Positions 1-8,479 are shown, counted from the stretch's first letter. The stretch: 64,000 nt of DNA from Sphingomonas sp. HMP6 (GCF_013374095.1 NZ_AP022672.1:2169501-2233500); one strand, 5' to 3'. Numbers and translations: made by a program. The notes: generated by a model from the letters alone, not told the origin.

Positions 1-4
1 CGGA

Positions 5-655
5 TCAGGCCGTGGTGATCGTCCGCTGGAAGGCTTCGATATGCTTCTGGATACGCACGGCATCACTGCCGAGGGCGTCGAGCTGCTGCAGCCACAGCGC
101 GCGTGCCCGCCGCAGCGCCCGCGGGTTGCGGGCATGGACCAGCGCGTTCTTGTAAGATAGCGCCAGATTGTAGTCGGCCGTCGCCAGATCCCAGCGCGTG
201 CACATCAGTGAGCGGCTCGCCGTCAAAGCACCATCGCAGGAGAAGCTCTGCACCCGCGTTCCCGCGCGTGGATCGGGCCTGCCGGGATCGGGTATATCGA
301 CCGGTATTTCCACCGCAGCCGGCTTGGGCGCCTCGAACAGTGTCGCCAGCCAGGTAAAGGACGAGCCATCGTCGGTCTGTGCCGTCGCGTGGAGCGGTTC
401 GCTGGCGTTTGACGTTGTGCTATCGACGGCTGGTTCCGCAGCCGAAGCCACACCGTCCGCCGTGCTTCCCGTCGCCATCATGCCAATGCCGCCGACCGCC
501 GCAACCGCAAGCAGCCCGGCCACGCCCATCCCGACCAGGGTCTTGATCGAAACGCGTTGCGGCGTCCTGGCAAGCGGGCAGCGCGCATCGGAACAGCGCA
601 CCAGCGCGGCGCGCTCGGCGGACTTGTTACAGAGGCTGCAGCGATCCGAGGCCAT
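5..655 (-). CDS. Membrane-anchored protein with LprI-like (DUF1311) C-terminus
   Basis: A 216-residue protein. The N-terminus has a cysteine cluster (CSLC, then two further Cys by about residue 25) that may bind metal. One hydrophobic segment follows at about residues 38-60, then a Ser/Thr/Ala/Pro-rich linker. The last 80 residues contain SCDGA, MCTRWDLA and an Arg/Leu-rich helix, resembling the lysozyme-inhibitor-like LprI/DUF1311 fold, in which two Cys could form a disulphide. The likely topology is a cytoplasmic Cys knuckle and a periplasmic C-terminal domain. It is the last gene of the minus-strand run from ruvC, 51 bases after ruvB. The family match is by eye; the function is unknown. 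Confidence 0.6.
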   Translation of the reverse strand: MASDRCSLCNKSAERAALVRCSDARCPLARTPQRVSIKTLVGMGVAGLLAVAAVGGIGMMATGSTADGVASAAEPAVDSTTSNASEPLHATAQTDDGSSFTWLATLFEAPKPAAVEIPVDIPDPGRPDPRAGTRVQSFSCDGALTASRSLMCTRWDLATADYNLALSYKNALVHARNPRALRRARALWLQQLDALGSDAVRIQKHIEAFQRTITTA

Positions 656-681
656 GATCTCAGAACGCTAGCAAAACAAAG

Positions 682-696
682 TTAAATTCGGGTTAG
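682..696. promoter_or_regulatory. Possible CtrA-like box
   Basis: TTAA, seven bases, then TTAG lies 27-41 bases upstream of the start of the LprI-like gene, in the short gap after ruvB. It is one base from the alphaproteobacterial CtrA consensus TTAA-N7-TTAA. A single near match in a short AT-richer gap is weak evidence. Confidence 0.2.
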
Positions 697-706
697 CCAG
701 GCGGCT

Positions 707-1726
707 TTAATCGAACAGTCCGTCCTGGCTCCCCGCCGGCGGGTTGAGCCCGAGATGCTTCCACCCGCCGGCATTGAGGCAGCGTCCGCGCGCGGTGCGC
801 GCAATAAGGCCCAATTGGATGAGATAGGGTTCGATTACTTCCTCGACTGTGTCGCGCGGTTCGCTGAGACCCGCCGCGAGCGTCTCGACCCCGACCGGGC
901 CACCGCGGTAGATGTCGGCGATCATCATCAGATAGCGCCGGTCCATCGCGTCTAGGCCGAGCTTGTCGACTTCGAGCCGGTTGAGTGCGGAATCGGCGGC
1001 GTGGGCATCCACCAGATCATGCCCGGCGGCATGCGCAAAATCGCGCACCCGGCGCAGCAGCCGCCCGGCGATGCGCGGCGTGCCGCGGGAGCGGCGGGCG
1101 ACTTCGCTGGCACCTTCGGGCGAGATGGCGAGGCCGAGCAGCCCGGCGGCGCGGGTGACGACGCTGGTCAGTTCCTCGACCGTGTAGAAGGTGAGGCGTA
1201 CCGGGATGCCGAAGCGATCGCGCAACGGTGTGGTGAGCAGCCCCTGCCGCGTCGTCGCGCCAACGAGGGTGAAGCGCGGCAAATCGATCCGTACGCTGCG
1301 CGCCGACGGCCCTTCGCCGATCATCAGATCGAGCGCGCGATCCTCCATCGCCGGGTAGAGCACTTCCTCCACCGCCGGTTGCAGCCGGTGGATCTCGTCG
1401 ATGAACAGCACGTCGCCATCCTCGAGATTGGTGAGGAGTGCGGCAAGATCACCCGACTTGGCGATGACCGGGCCGGAGGTCGCCCGGAACCCGACCCCCA
1501 TCTCGCGCGCGACGATCTGCGCGAGCGTCGTCTTGCCGAGCCCCGGCGGCCCAAAGAACAGGACATGGTCAAGCGCATCGCCGCGCGCCTTGGCAGCGGC
1601 GATGAAGATGCGCAGATTCTCGCGCGCCGCCTTCTGCCCGATGAAATCGTCGAGCGATTTCGGGCGGAGTGCGGCGTCGACGTCCTCGGGCGTGCGGGAT
1701 GGGGTTAGGAGGGGGTTATCGGTCAT
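707..1726 (-). CDS. ruvB: Holliday junction branch migration ATPase RuvB
   Basis: A 339-residue AAA+ ATPase that drives branch migration of Holliday junctions with RuvA; the usual family length is about 340. Visible are Walker A GPPGLGKT (residues 59-66), Walker B LFIDEIH, a sensor-type GATTR and the C-terminal winged-helix region. The ATG overlaps the stop of the upstream ParE-like toxin gene by four bases (ATGA), so its translation is probably coupled to the toxin-antitoxin pair rather than directly to ruvA. The identification is secure. Confidence 0.97.
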   Translation of the reverse strand: MTDNPLLTPSRTPEDVDAALRPKSLDDFIGQKAARENLRIFIAAAKARGDALDHVLFFGPPGLGKTTLAQIVAREMGVGFRATSGPVIAKSGDLAALLTNLEDGDVLFIDEIHRLQPAVEEVLYPAMEDRALDLMIGEGPSARSVRIDLPRFTLVGATTRQGLLTTPLRDRFGIPVRLTFYTVEELTSVVTRAAGLLGLAISPEGASEVARRSRGTPRIAGRLLRRVRDFAHAAGHDLVDAHAADSALNRLEVDKLGLDAMDRRYLMMIADIYRGGPVGVETLAAGLSEPRDTVEEVIEPYLIQLGLIARTARGRCLNAGGWKHLGLNPPAGSQDGLFD

Positions 1727-2025
1727 TGGTCGTCCCGCAGCGCTCGGCCGACATCGCGCGCCTGATGAAGGATGCGGTCGGTGATGACGGTGTCGCCGAT
1801 GACACGGTACAGAATCGCATGGGGCCGGTGCGATAGCGACCGAACATCCTTCCCGAGTTCCGGACGCTGGCGGCCAGCGAGCGGCTGCGCCTGCAACAAA
1901 CGGAATAGCCGACGAAAGCCCTCGACATAACGAGCAGAGGCGACCGCGCCATACTCTGTCGCGCCCGCATCGCCAATCTGTTCGAGATCGCGACGCGCCT
2001 TCGCGCTAACGCGCAGCTCAGCCAT
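1723..2025 (-). CDS. RelE/ParE-superfamily toxin
   Basis: A 100-residue protein with ParE/RelE features: an N-terminal helix with [10 protein letters not shown], a central [11 protein letters not shown] strand, then [10 protein letters not shown] and an ending rich in ILHQARD. Toxins of this superfamily poison gyrase (ParE) or cleave mRNA (RelE); the [14 protein letters not shown] stretch looks more like ParE. The start overlaps the antitoxin gene by eight bases (ATGGCTGA) and the stop overlaps the ruvB start by four. This is a standard antitoxin-toxin order placed inside the ruv locus. The target is inferred from the family, not shown. Confidence 0.85.
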   Translation of the reverse strand: MAELRVSAKARRDLEQIGDAGATEYGAVASARYVEGFRRLFRLLQAQPLAGRQRPELGKDVRSLSHRPHAILYRVIGDTVITDRILHQARDVGRALRDDQ

Positions 2026-2266
2026 GCCGATGATGGATACCAGCGATTATTTCATCGAGAATATCTTCGGGTTCTGCATCGACGATGCCGGAATCCACGC
2101 CTTCTTGGATCAGTGCCCGTACGCGCTGGACGTCGGCTTCATACGCGTCTTGGTCGCGGCGGACGAGATCGCGCAAGAAATCCGCTGGATCGGCGAAACC
2201 TTCCTGCGCAACACGCGCATCGACGTAGCTCTGAAGATCGGGCGACAAGGCGACGTTAAGGGTCAT
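2018..2266 (-). CDS. ParD/CopG-type antitoxin
   Basis: An 82-residue protein whose N-terminus (MTLNVALSPDLQSYVDARV) fits a ribbon-helix-helix DNA-binding dimer. The acidic C-terminal tail would wrap the toxin. I chose the ATG at 2266 because the frame stays open far upstream on the antisense of ruvA, but only this start gives a ParD-like N-terminus, and it sits 41 bases after the ruvA stop. It should neutralise the ParE-like partner and repress its own operon, which here would also include ruvB. Confidence 0.85.
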   Translation of the reverse strand: MTLNVALSPDLQSYVDARVAQEGFADPADFLRDLVRRDQDAYEADVQRVRALIQEGVDSGIVDAEPEDILDEIIAGIHHRHG

Positions 2267-2307
2267 GTTCTCGTTATAGCCCTTCGCTTCATGCTGGTCC
2301 AGCGAGC

Positions 2308-2913
2308 TCACTTCGCCGCCTTGCGCAGCGCCAGCCGCACCAGCGCGTCGAGGCTCGCGCCTGCCCCCAGTTCCTCCTCCGCCGCCGCGACCGCGCCGCT
2401 GGCTTCGGCGGGGCGGAAGCCGAGGTTGAGCATGGCGGACACCGCATCCGCGCCCGCGCCGGTCGGGGCGACCGAGATGCTCGCGCCACCGATTTCGACG
2501 CCACCGATCTTGTCCTTCAACTCGCGCACGATGCGCTCGGCCAGCTTTGGCCCGACGCCGTTGGCGCGGGCGACCATCGCCTTGTCCTGCGCCGCGATCG
2601 CGCGGGCGAGGTCGTTGGGTTCGAGCGCGGAGAGGATCGCCAGCGCGACGCGCGCACCCACCCCCTGCACGCCGGTGAGCAAGCGGAACCAGTCGCGCTC
2701 GGACGCGCTCGCGAAGCCGACCAGGCGGATGAAATCCTCCGCCACCAGCATTTCGGTGTGGAGCATCACCGCTTCGCCGACCGGGCCGATGGCGGACAGC
2801 GTGCGCGACGAGCAGCCGACGAGATAGCCGACCCCGCCGACATCGATCACAGCATGATCGAGCCCCGTCGCGTCCAGCCTGCCTTTGAGATGCGCGATCA
2901 ACCCAGCCACCAT
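2308..2913 (-). CDS. ruvA: Holliday junction branch migration protein RuvA
   Basis: A 201-residue protein that binds four-way junctions as a tetramer and loads RuvB. An N-terminal OB-fold ([20 protein letters not shown]) is followed by helix-hairpin-helix motifs ([14 protein letters not shown] and [13 protein letters not shown]) and the mobile C-terminal domain III that contacts RuvB. The length matches the family. It follows ruvC across a gap of about 100 bases that holds an inverted repeat pair, and precedes the toxin-antitoxin genes and ruvB. Confidence 0.97.
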   Translation of the reverse strand: MVAGLIAHLKGRLDATGLDHAVIDVGGVGYLVGCSSRTLSAIGPVGEAVMLHTEMLVAEDFIRLVGFASASERDWFRLLTGVQGVGARVALAILSALEPNDLARAIAAQDKAMVARANGVGPKLAERIVRELKDKIGGVEIGGASISVAPTGAGADAVSAMLNLGFRPAEASGAVAAAEEELGAGASLDALVRLALRKAAK

Positions 2914-2914
2914 T

Positions 2915-3009
2915 CGTCATGCCGGGCTTGTTCCGGCATCCACCGGGCCGCAAGCGCCGCGGGTATTTCTATGCGGCACGGTGGGCCCCGGAACAAGTCC
3001 GGGGTGACG
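2915..3009. repeat. Paired palindromic repeat, family C (ruvC-ruvA gap)
   Basis: Two imperfect inverted arms of about 31 bases, at 2915-2945 and 2979-3009, are separated by 33 bases. Each arm carries its own small palindrome around CTTGTTCC / GGAACAAG. The element fills almost the whole ruvC-ruvA gap. It looks like a REP-type extragenic repeat of the kind common in sphingomonads. Only this one pair is in the window. Confidence 0.7.
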
Positions 3010-3016
3010 ACCGGAA

Positions 3017-3502
3017 TCAACGAAGCGCGCGCGCGCTCGCCAGATGATGCGCGTGGCAAATTGCCACCGCGAGCGCGTCTGCGGCGTCGGGTCCGTCGAT
3101 TTTCACACCGGGCAGCAGGCGCGACACCATCGCGTGGACTTGCGCTTTCTCGGCATTACCGACGCCGACCACCGCCTTTTTGACCAGCCGCGCGGCATAT
3201 TCGCCAACCTCGAGCCCCGTGCGCGCGGCCGCGCAGAGCACCACGCCGCGCGCCTGGCCGAGCTTCAATGTCGATTGCGGGTTGGCGTTGACGAACACTT
3301 CCTCGACCGCGCACGCCTCGGGCGCGTGATCGATCAGCAGCGCGTTCAGCATCGCATCGAGATGCGCGAGGCGGCGCGGGAGCGTGGCGGCGGTGTCGGT
3401 CTTGAGCTTGCCGTTGGCGACATGGCTCAGGCGGTTGCCCTCGGCGCGGATCAGGCCCCAGCCGGTGGTGCCAAGGCCGGGATCGAGGCCGAGGATCAGC
3501 AT
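3017..3502 (-). CDS. ruvC: Crossover junction endodeoxyribonuclease RuvC
   Basis: A 161-residue RNase H-fold nuclease that resolves Holliday junctions. The first catalytic Asp is in [14 protein letters not shown], a Glu is in CAVEEVFVN, and the C-terminal [15 protein letters not shown] supplies the last acidic residues. The length is normal for an alphaproteobacterial RuvC. It is the first ruv gene, and its Shine-Dalgarno (GGAGGGGAGAAG) lies at the edge of a palindromic repeat. Confidence 0.96.
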   Translation of the reverse strand: MLILGLDPGLGTTGWGLIRAEGNRLSHVANGKLKTDTAATLPRRLAHLDAMLNALLIDHAPEACAVEEVFVNANPQSTLKLGQARGVVLCAAARTGLEVGEYAARLVKKAVVGVGNAEKAQVHAMVSRLLPGVKIDGPDAADALAVAICHAHHLASARALR

Positions 3503-3512
3503 GGGCGCTTCT

Positions 3513-3603
3513 CCCCTCCCGCTTGCGGGAGGGGCTGGGAGAGGGAATGTTTTGGCACCCCCGCGACATGCCCTCCCCTAACCCCTCCCGCAAGCGGGAG
3601 GGG
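3513..3603. repeat. Paired hairpin repeat, family B, copy 1 (yebC-ruvC gap)
   Basis: Two copies of a perfect 22-base hairpin, CCCCTCCCGC-NN-GCGGGAGGGG, lie at 3513-3534 and 3582-3603. Their flanks (CTGGGAGAGGG and CCCTCCCC) are in inverted orientation. The same pair occurs at 41105-41214. The distal part also gives ruvC a strong purine-rich ribosome-binding site. Confidence 0.85.
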
Positions 3604-3612
3604 AATTTTCAG

Positions 3613-4356
3613 TCACCCCAGCTTTTCCAAAATAGCATCGGGCACGTCGTAATTGCCCCATACGGTCTGCACGTCGTCATCATCGTCGAGCGCGTCGATC
3701 AGCTTGAACAGCGTGATCGCATCCTCCTCGCCAACTTCGACCATCGTTTGCGGGCGCCAGGCGAGCTTCGCGCCTTCGGGTTCGCCGAGCACCGGCGTGA
3801 GCGCGGTGACGACTTCGTGAAGCGCATCGTTGGCGGTCCAGATTTCATGGCCGTCGTCGCTCGACGACACGTCCTCCGCGCCCGCATCGAGCGCTGCCTC
3901 GAACACCTTCTCGGCATCGCCTGCGCTAATCGGATAGTTGATCAGGCCCATCCGGTCGAACGCATGGCTGACCGCGCCCGATGCGCCCATGTTTCCGCCG
4001 TTGCGCGTCATCGCGATGCGGACGTTGGTGGCGGTGCGGTTGCGATTGTCGCTCAGCGCCTCGATAATCAGCGAAACGCCGCCGGGGCCGAAGCCTTCGT
4101 AGCGGATTTCCTCGTAATTCTCGGTATCGCCCTTCGCTGCCTTGTCGACTGCGCGCTGGATATTGTCCTTGGGCATCGACTGCGCCTTGGCGGCGTTGAT
4201 CGCCATGCGCAGGCGCGGGTTCATGTCGGGATCGGGCAAGCCCATCTTCGCCGCGACGGTGATTTCGCGGCTGAGCTTGGAGAACATGCCCGAGCGCTTC
4301 TTATCCTGCGCGCCCTTGCGGTACATGATGTTCTTATATTTGGAATGGCCTGCCAT
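3613..4356 (-). CDS. YebC/PmpR family protein
   Basis: A 247-residue member of the YebC/PmpR family, described both as transcription regulators and as factors helping ribosomes through difficult peptide stretches. The N-terminus [20 protein letters not shown] is the family hallmark, followed by [12 protein letters not shown], the central [16 protein letters not shown] and an acidic C-terminal part ([15 protein letters not shown]). The length is typical. It lies upstream of ruvC on the same strand, an arrangement widespread in bacteria, though the repeat pair between them may separate the transcripts. Confidence 0.93.
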   Translation of the reverse strand: MAGHSKYKNIMYRKGAQDKKRSGMFSKLSREITVAAKMGLPDPDMNPRLRMAINAAKAQSMPKDNIQRAVDKAAKGDTENYEEIRYEGFGPGGVSLIIEALSDNRNRTATNVRIAMTRNGGNMGASGAVSHAFDRMGLINYPISAGDAEKVFEAALDAGAEDVSSSDDGHEIWTANDALHEVVTALTPVLGEPEGAKLAWRPQTMVEVGEEDAITLFKLIDALDDDDDVQTVWGNYDVPDAILEKLG

Positions 4357-4373
4357 GTGTGGTCCTGAAAACT

Positions 4374-4465
4374 GCCGTTCGGGCTGAGCTTGTCGAAGCC
4401 CTGCCCTTCTCCTGCGGCGCAGTTAGAAGAAGAAGCAGTCCTTCGACAAGCTCAGGACGAACGGA
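4374..4465. repeat. Paired palindromic repeat, family A, copy 1 (gapR-yebC gap)
   Basis: The left arm (4374-4402, core GCTGAGCTTGTCGAAG) and right arm (4441-4465, core CTTCGACAAGCTCAG) are inverted copies of one element about 25 bases long, 38 bases apart. The same pair occurs in three other intergenic gaps in this window. Translated readings of it look like protein but are artefacts. Confidence 0.85.
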
Positions 4466-4477
4466 AGAGGGCGACGC

Positions 4478-4717
4478 TCAGACGAGCCCGAGCGCCTGCT
4501 TGTAGGTTTCGAGCAGCATTTCCGCTTCGTCGCGGTGGTGCTTTTCCATCTTCCGGAGCCGCACGATCTGGCGGATCGTCTTGGTGTCGAAACCGGTCGA
4601 TTTCGCTTCGCCATAGACATCCTTAATGTCGTCGGCGATGCCCTTCTTTTCCTCTTCGAGCCGCTCGATGCGTTCGATCAGAAGGCGTAATTGGTCGGCG
4701 GCGATGATCTCGCTCAC
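4478..4717 (-). CDS. gapR: GapR family DNA-binding protein (DUF2312)
   Basis: A 79-residue, all-helical, charged protein. [40 protein letters not shown] and a C-terminal TYKQALGLV match the DUF2312/GapR family. In Caulobacter, GapR is an essential nucleoid-associated protein that clamps overtwisted DNA ahead of replication and transcription and stimulates topoisomerases. The start is GTG at 4717, with GGGGAG eight bases upstream. It shares its strand with DUF1244 behind it and yebC ahead. Confidence 0.88.
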   Translation of the reverse strand: MSEIIAADQLRLLIERIERLEEEKKGIADDIKDVYGEAKSTGFDTKTIRQIVRLRKMEKHHRDEAEMLLETYKQALGLV

Positions 4718-4780
4718 GGTAATGCTCCCCGCATGTGAATCAGTGAAAGGCGGGCGCTTTAGGGCAGCGAAGCGCCGCCG

Positions 4781-5074
4781 TCACGCATTCTTCGCAACAC
4801 TCTCGGTCATACGGCGAAGTTGCTCGGGGCTCGCCTCGCCCTGATGCTCGGCCTTCCACTGCGCATAGGGCATCCCGTAGACGATCTCGCGCGCGGCGTC
4901 CTTAGACAGGCCACCATCCGCCTCCTGCACCCAATCCGACAGGCAGTTGCGGCAAAACCCGGCCAGCCCCATCAGATCGACATTCTGCGCATCGTCGCGG
5001 TGGCGCAAATGCCGCACCAGCCGACGGAAGGCGGCGGCGGCGACCGCATCGTCGAGTGTATCCAAATCGGCCAT
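4781..5074 (-). CDS. DUF1244 family protein
   Basis: A 97-residue protein with the DUF1244 core FRRLVRHLRHRDDAQN followed by LMGLAGFCRNCLSDW, and then GMPYAQWK. The CRNC pair suggests a metal or redox site. The function is unestablished. It runs divergently from pyk (70-base gap) and upstream of gapR; I recall this DUF1244/gapR/pyk clustering from other alphaproteobacteria, but could not check it here. Confidence 0.85.
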   Translation of the reverse strand: MADLDTLDDAVAAAAFRRLVRHLRHRDDAQNVDLMGLAGFCRNCLSDWVQEADGGLSKDAAREIVYGMPYAQWKAEHQGEASPEQLRRMTESVAKNA

Positions 5075-5144
5075 GGTAGCGCTCCGCAGTTGATCGCGCG
5101 GAGATAGGGGTTAGAGGCAGGCAGGCACAAGCCAGGACCTCCCC

Positions 5145-6617
5145 ATGATCGAAACTTCCCCGACAAAGGCGTTTGTTCCGCGTTCGCGCAAGGTACGCAT
5201 TCTGGCGACGCTCGGCCCCGCGAGCAGCAGCCCCGAGATGATCGCCATGCTGTTCGAAGCCGGTGCCGATGCGTTTCGCGTCAACATGAGCCACGGTGAT
5301 CAGCAATCAAAGGTCGCGGTGATCGCGGCGATCCGCGATCTCGAAAGGATCTACCGTCGTCCGACCACGATCCTGGCCGATCTGCAGGGGCCGAAGCTGC
5401 GCGTCGGCAAGTTCGACGGCGGACGCACCGTGCTGGAAAAAGGCGCGACCTTCACGCTCGACCGCGACACGACGCCCGGCGACGCCACCCGCGTCGAATT
5501 GCCGCACCGCGAGATTTTCGAGGCGATCGAAGTCGGCGCGCGGCTGTTGCTCGACGATGGCAAGCTCGTGCTGCGCGTGACCGCGCACGACGCGACGACG
5601 ATCACCACCGAAGTCGTGGTCGGCGGCGCGCTGTCGAACAGCAAGGGGCTGAACGTGCCCGATGTCGTGCTGCCGATGGCGGCGCTCACCGAGAAAGACC
5701 GCAGCGATCTCGCCTTCGCAGTCGACCAGGGGGTCGACTGGATCGCTTTGTCGTTCGTCCAGCGGCCCGAGGATCTGGCCGAGGCGCGAAAACTGATCGG
5801 CGGCAAGGCGGCGCTGCTCGCGAAGATCGAAAAACCGCAGGCGATCGACCGGCTCGAGGAAATCGTCGAGGCGTGCGACGGCGTGATGGTCGCGCGTGGC
5901 GATCTCGGCGTCGAACTACCGCCCGAAAGCGTGCCGCCGCTGCAAAAGCGTATCATCGAGGTTTCGCGTCGGCTCGGCCGCCCGGTGGTGGTGGCGACGC
6001 AGATGCTCGAATCGATGATCACCAGCCCCTCCCCGACCCGCGCGGAAGTGTCCGACGTGGCGACGGCGATCTATGACGGGGCGGATGCGATCATGCTGTC
6101 GGCGGAAAGCGCCGCGGGCGCATGGCCGACCGAATCGGTCGCGATGATGAACGCGATCGGCGAAGCGGTCGAACGCGACCCGACGCATGGCGACCGCATC
6201 CATTTCACCGTGATCCGCTCCGACCCGACCACGGCGGACGCGCTGTCCGAGGCGGCCAAGAACATCGCAAAGACGGTCGATGCGGTGGCGATCGTGTGCT
6301 TCACCACCTCGGGCTCGACCGCGCGGCGCGTTGCGCGCGAGCGACCGGGCGTGCCGCTGATCGTGCTGACCCCCACGCTGGAGACCGCGCGCCGCGCCGG
6401 GCTGCTGTGGGGCGCCTATGCGATCCACACCAAGGACGTCGATTCGTTCGAGGAAATGGTCGCCAAGGCCAAGCGCATGGCGCTGCGCCACGGCCTGGCC
6501 AAGGCCGGCGACCGCGTGATCCTGATGGCGGGCGTGCCGTTCAAGACCCCGGGATCGACCAATGTGCTGCATGTGGTGCGGATCGTCGGGGATGAGTTGA
6601 AGGGGTATGCGCACTGA
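5145..6617 (+). CDS. pyk: Pyruvate kinase
   Basis: A 490-residue enzyme converting phosphoenolpyruvate and ADP to pyruvate and ATP, the last step of glycolysis or the Entner-Doudoroff pathway. Seen are RKVRILATLGPAS at the N-terminus, FRVNMSHG, the B-domain, the active-site strand LLAKIEKPQAI, the metal/substrate segment MVARGDLGVELP, and IMLSAESAAGAWP. The C-terminal allosteric domain is complete. It starts from ATG at 5145, divergent from the DUF1244 gene. Confidence 0.97.
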   Translation: MIETSPTKAFVPRSRKVRILATLGPASSSPEMIAMLFEAGADAFRVNMSHGDQQSKVAVIAAIRDLERIYRRPTTILADLQGPKLRVGKFDGGRTVLEKGATFTLDRDTTPGDATRVELPHREIFEAIEVGARLLLDDGKLVLRVTAHDATTITTEVVVGGALSNSKGLNVPDVVLPMAALTEKDRSDLAFAVDQGVDWIALSFVQRPEDLAEARKLIGGKAALLAKIEKPQAIDRLEEIVEACDGVMVARGDLGVELPPESVPPLQKRIIEVSRRLGRPVVVATQMLESMITSPSPTRAEVSDVATAIYDGADAIMLSAESAAGAWPTESVAMMNAIGEAVERDPTHGDRIHFTVIRSDPTTADALSEAAKNIAKTVDAVAIVCFTTSGSTARRVARERPGVPLIVLTPTLETARRAGLLWGAYAIHTKDVDSFEEMVAKAKRMALRHGLAKAGDRVILMAGVPFKTPGSTNVLHVVRIVGDELKGYAH

Positions 6618-6710
6618 GGGGTGGCGGCGGCTTTCGCCCAATTTCTGCCATTAGGGCAGAGGATCGAACGACCCGAAACCTGCCGTTCTGTTGTAAGACC
6701 ACCCCAAGCC

Positions 6711-7625
6711 TTACCACTCGCGCCACTCGTCTATCTCCTCCACGAGGACCTTCTGCCGCGCCACATGGGCCATCTCTTCGAGCACGGCGCATATGTCCTC
6801 GCGCTCTTCGGTCTCGATGACGCCACCGGCCTTCTCGTCCGCTTCGTTGAACCAGATGACGGTCTTCTTCAGGACGGTCCGGACATCCGCCCTTCGAGGT
6901 TTGGGGCCAAGCTCTTTGAGGGCGTCGCAAGCATTGCGGATCACAGCGCGAGCGGCATCCGTGAACTCTTCGGGCGGGAACGGTGGCGATGGGGACCATC
7001 TCTCGAAAGGCGTCTCCGATTTAAGCTGCTCCCACGTAAGCTTGATCAACCGGGTGCGATACCGCTCCTCCTTGGCCGCTCGCTCGGCTTCATTCTTGGT
7101 GTTCTTTTTCTCGACCTCGATGACGACGTTTTCCCGGTCATTCGACCAGCGCCACTCACCTTCTGCGGCGTGGTTTGCACCGAACAATGTGGAAGTACAT
7201 GATCCGGGAGCGTGGCTTACAAACGCATCAAAATACGATCGTTCCGCGCGAGAGGCCGGCTGCGTTCCCACAAACTTGAACTCGTCTAAATCGCTCGCTG
7301 GTTTCCACCACTCGCGGATGACACCGAAAACGGCCGGCCTACCCGTTTGGGCGAAGCGATGTTCGTTGATTATGGACGCTGTTCGGACCTCCGCAACCGT
7401 CGGCGGGTTGGACCAAATGCCGTCCAGAACAGCAATGAAAACATAATTTTCATTGATGCCGAGGATTTTGATCGCAGCAAATCGGCCTGTCGCGGGAGGC
7501 GAAAACTCCGTATAGGGCCGAGTTTGAAAGGAGTAGACCTGTCCGACTTCCATTGAGGTAGGCACGGAGCCTGCGCTAGGGTCAGCCAGCTTGCGCGCGA
7601 ACGCCCACTTCAAAAGACCTTTCAT
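6711..7625 (-). CDS. Unknown protein, AT-richer accessory gene
   Basis: A 304-residue soluble protein with no signal peptide or membrane segment, not recognised. The N-terminal part (VGQVYSF, GRFAAIKILGI, VFIAVLDGIW) reads like a small beta-barrel, weakly reminiscent of Imm26-type immunity proteins. The middle is charged (VEKKNTKNEAERAAKEERYR). The C-terminal 70 residues (DVRTVLKKTVIWFNEADEK, ETEEREDICAVLEEMAH) form a compact acidic helical unit. GGGGGA precedes the ATG. Base composition is visibly richer in A+T than its neighbours, which suggests acquisition. It stands alone between pyk and a HAD gene. Confidence 0.75.
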   Translation of the reverse strand: MKGLLKWAFARKLADPSAGSVPTSMEVGQVYSFQTRPYTEFSPPATGRFAAIKILGINENYVFIAVLDGIWSNPPTVAEVRTASIINEHRFAQTGRPAVFGVIREWWKPASDLDEFKFVGTQPASRAERSYFDAFVSHAPGSCTSTLFGANHAAEGEWRWSNDRENVVIEVEKKNTKNEAERAAKEERYRTRLIKLTWEQLKSETPFERWSPSPPFPPEEFTDAARAVIRNACDALKELGPKPRRADVRTVLKKTVIWFNEADEKAGGVIETEEREDICAVLEEMAHVARQKVLVEEIDEWREW

Positions 7626-7739
7626 CGATCATCCCCCACCCGCAGACGCCCACGATAGGGGCAGCTTTCCGCGATTGAAAACCTAAAAGCGGACTGGCGG
7701 CTAAGCACCAATCCCAGACAGTTCGTCTGCCAGCTTGAC

Positions 7740-8348
7740 CTATCCGAGGACACCCAACCGCGCGAAATCGCCGCGCAACGCGGTCGCGTCGGTGAACAGC
7801 ACCGCCTCCATCCCCACATTCTGCGCGCCCGCGACATTGTCGGCGCGGTCGTCGACGAACACGCAGTCCGGCGCGCCCAGGGCGAAGCGATCGAGGGCGA
7901 GGCGGTAGATCGCGGGATCGGGTTTGGTGAGCAGTTCGTCGCCGGACACCACGATGCCCTTGAAGCGATCGAACAGATCCGCTTCACGCGCGCGGAACGG
8001 TGGCCAGAATTCGCCCGAGAAATTGGTGATCGCGTAAAGCGGCACGCCTACGGTATCGAGCTCCAGCACAAGATCGCGCATGTCCGGCAGCATGTCGCCG
8101 AGCTGTTCGGTGAAGCGCGGCCCCCACTGCGCGATCAAGTCCGCATGGTCGGGATGCGTAGCGCTCAGCTCGGCCGAGGTTTCGGCGAACGGACGGCCGG
8201 CGTCATGCTGGAAATGCCAGTCCTTGGTCGCGACATCACGCAGGAACGCATCGAGCGCCGGACCCGGTGGGGTCAGGCGCTCGTACAGGAACCTGGGATT
8301 CCAGTCGTACAGGACGTTGCCGACGTCGAAGACGACGGCCTTCGCCAC
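7740..8348 (-). CDS. HAD family phosphatase/hydrolase
   Basis: A 202-residue haloacid-dehalogenase-superfamily hydrolase. Motif I is VVFDVGNVLYDW (nucleophile Asp8; the second position is Asn in place of Asp, as in several YihX-like proteins). Motif II is the Thr/Ser of YAITNFS, the motif III Lys lies in LLTKPDPAIY, and motif IV is FVDDRADNV. It probably dephosphorylates a small sugar phosphate. The GTG start at 8348 is five bases after the rpmJ stop, so it is co-transcribed with rpmJ. Confidence 0.88.
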   Translation of the reverse strand: MAKAVVFDVGNVLYDWNPRFLYERLTPPGPALDAFLRDVATKDWHFQHDAGRPFAETSAELSATHPDHADLIAQWGPRFTEQLGDMLPDMRDLVLELDTVGVPLYAITNFSGEFWPPFRAREADLFDRFKGIVVSGDELLTKPDPAIYRLALDRFALGAPDCVFVDDRADNVAGAQNVGMEAVLFTDATALRGDFARLGVLG

Positions 8349-8353
8349 TGGCT

Positions 8354-8479
8354 TCAGCCCTGGCGGGCTTTAAACCGGCGGTTCGTCTTGTTGATGATAT
8401 ACGTGCGGCCACGACGACGAATCACGCGGTTATCGCGGTGACGGCCCTTGAGCGACTTCAGGGAATTGCGGATCTTCAT
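8354..8479 (-). CDS. rpmJ: Ribosomal protein bL36, zinc-free type
   Basis: A 41-residue L36 starting [17 protein letters not shown] and rich in Arg and Lys. It lacks the four zinc ligands (CxxC...C...H) of the classic form, so it is the zinc-independent type that is the standing version in alphaproteobacteria. The frame is open further upstream, but only the ATG at 8479 gives the family N-terminus. It is an assembly protein of the large ribosomal subunit. Confidence 0.95.
   Translation of the reverse strand: MKIRNSLKSLKGRHRDNRVIRRRGRTYIINKTNRRFKARQG

Noticed and set aside
2267..2953. Long N-terminal extension of the antitoxin frame
   Set aside because: The frame is an Arg-rich antisense-like reading over ruvA. 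The ribbon-helix-helix domain starts at 2266.
3513..3603. CRISPR-like repeats near ruvC
   Set aside because: There are only two inverted hairpins, with no regular direct repeats or spacers and no cas genes.
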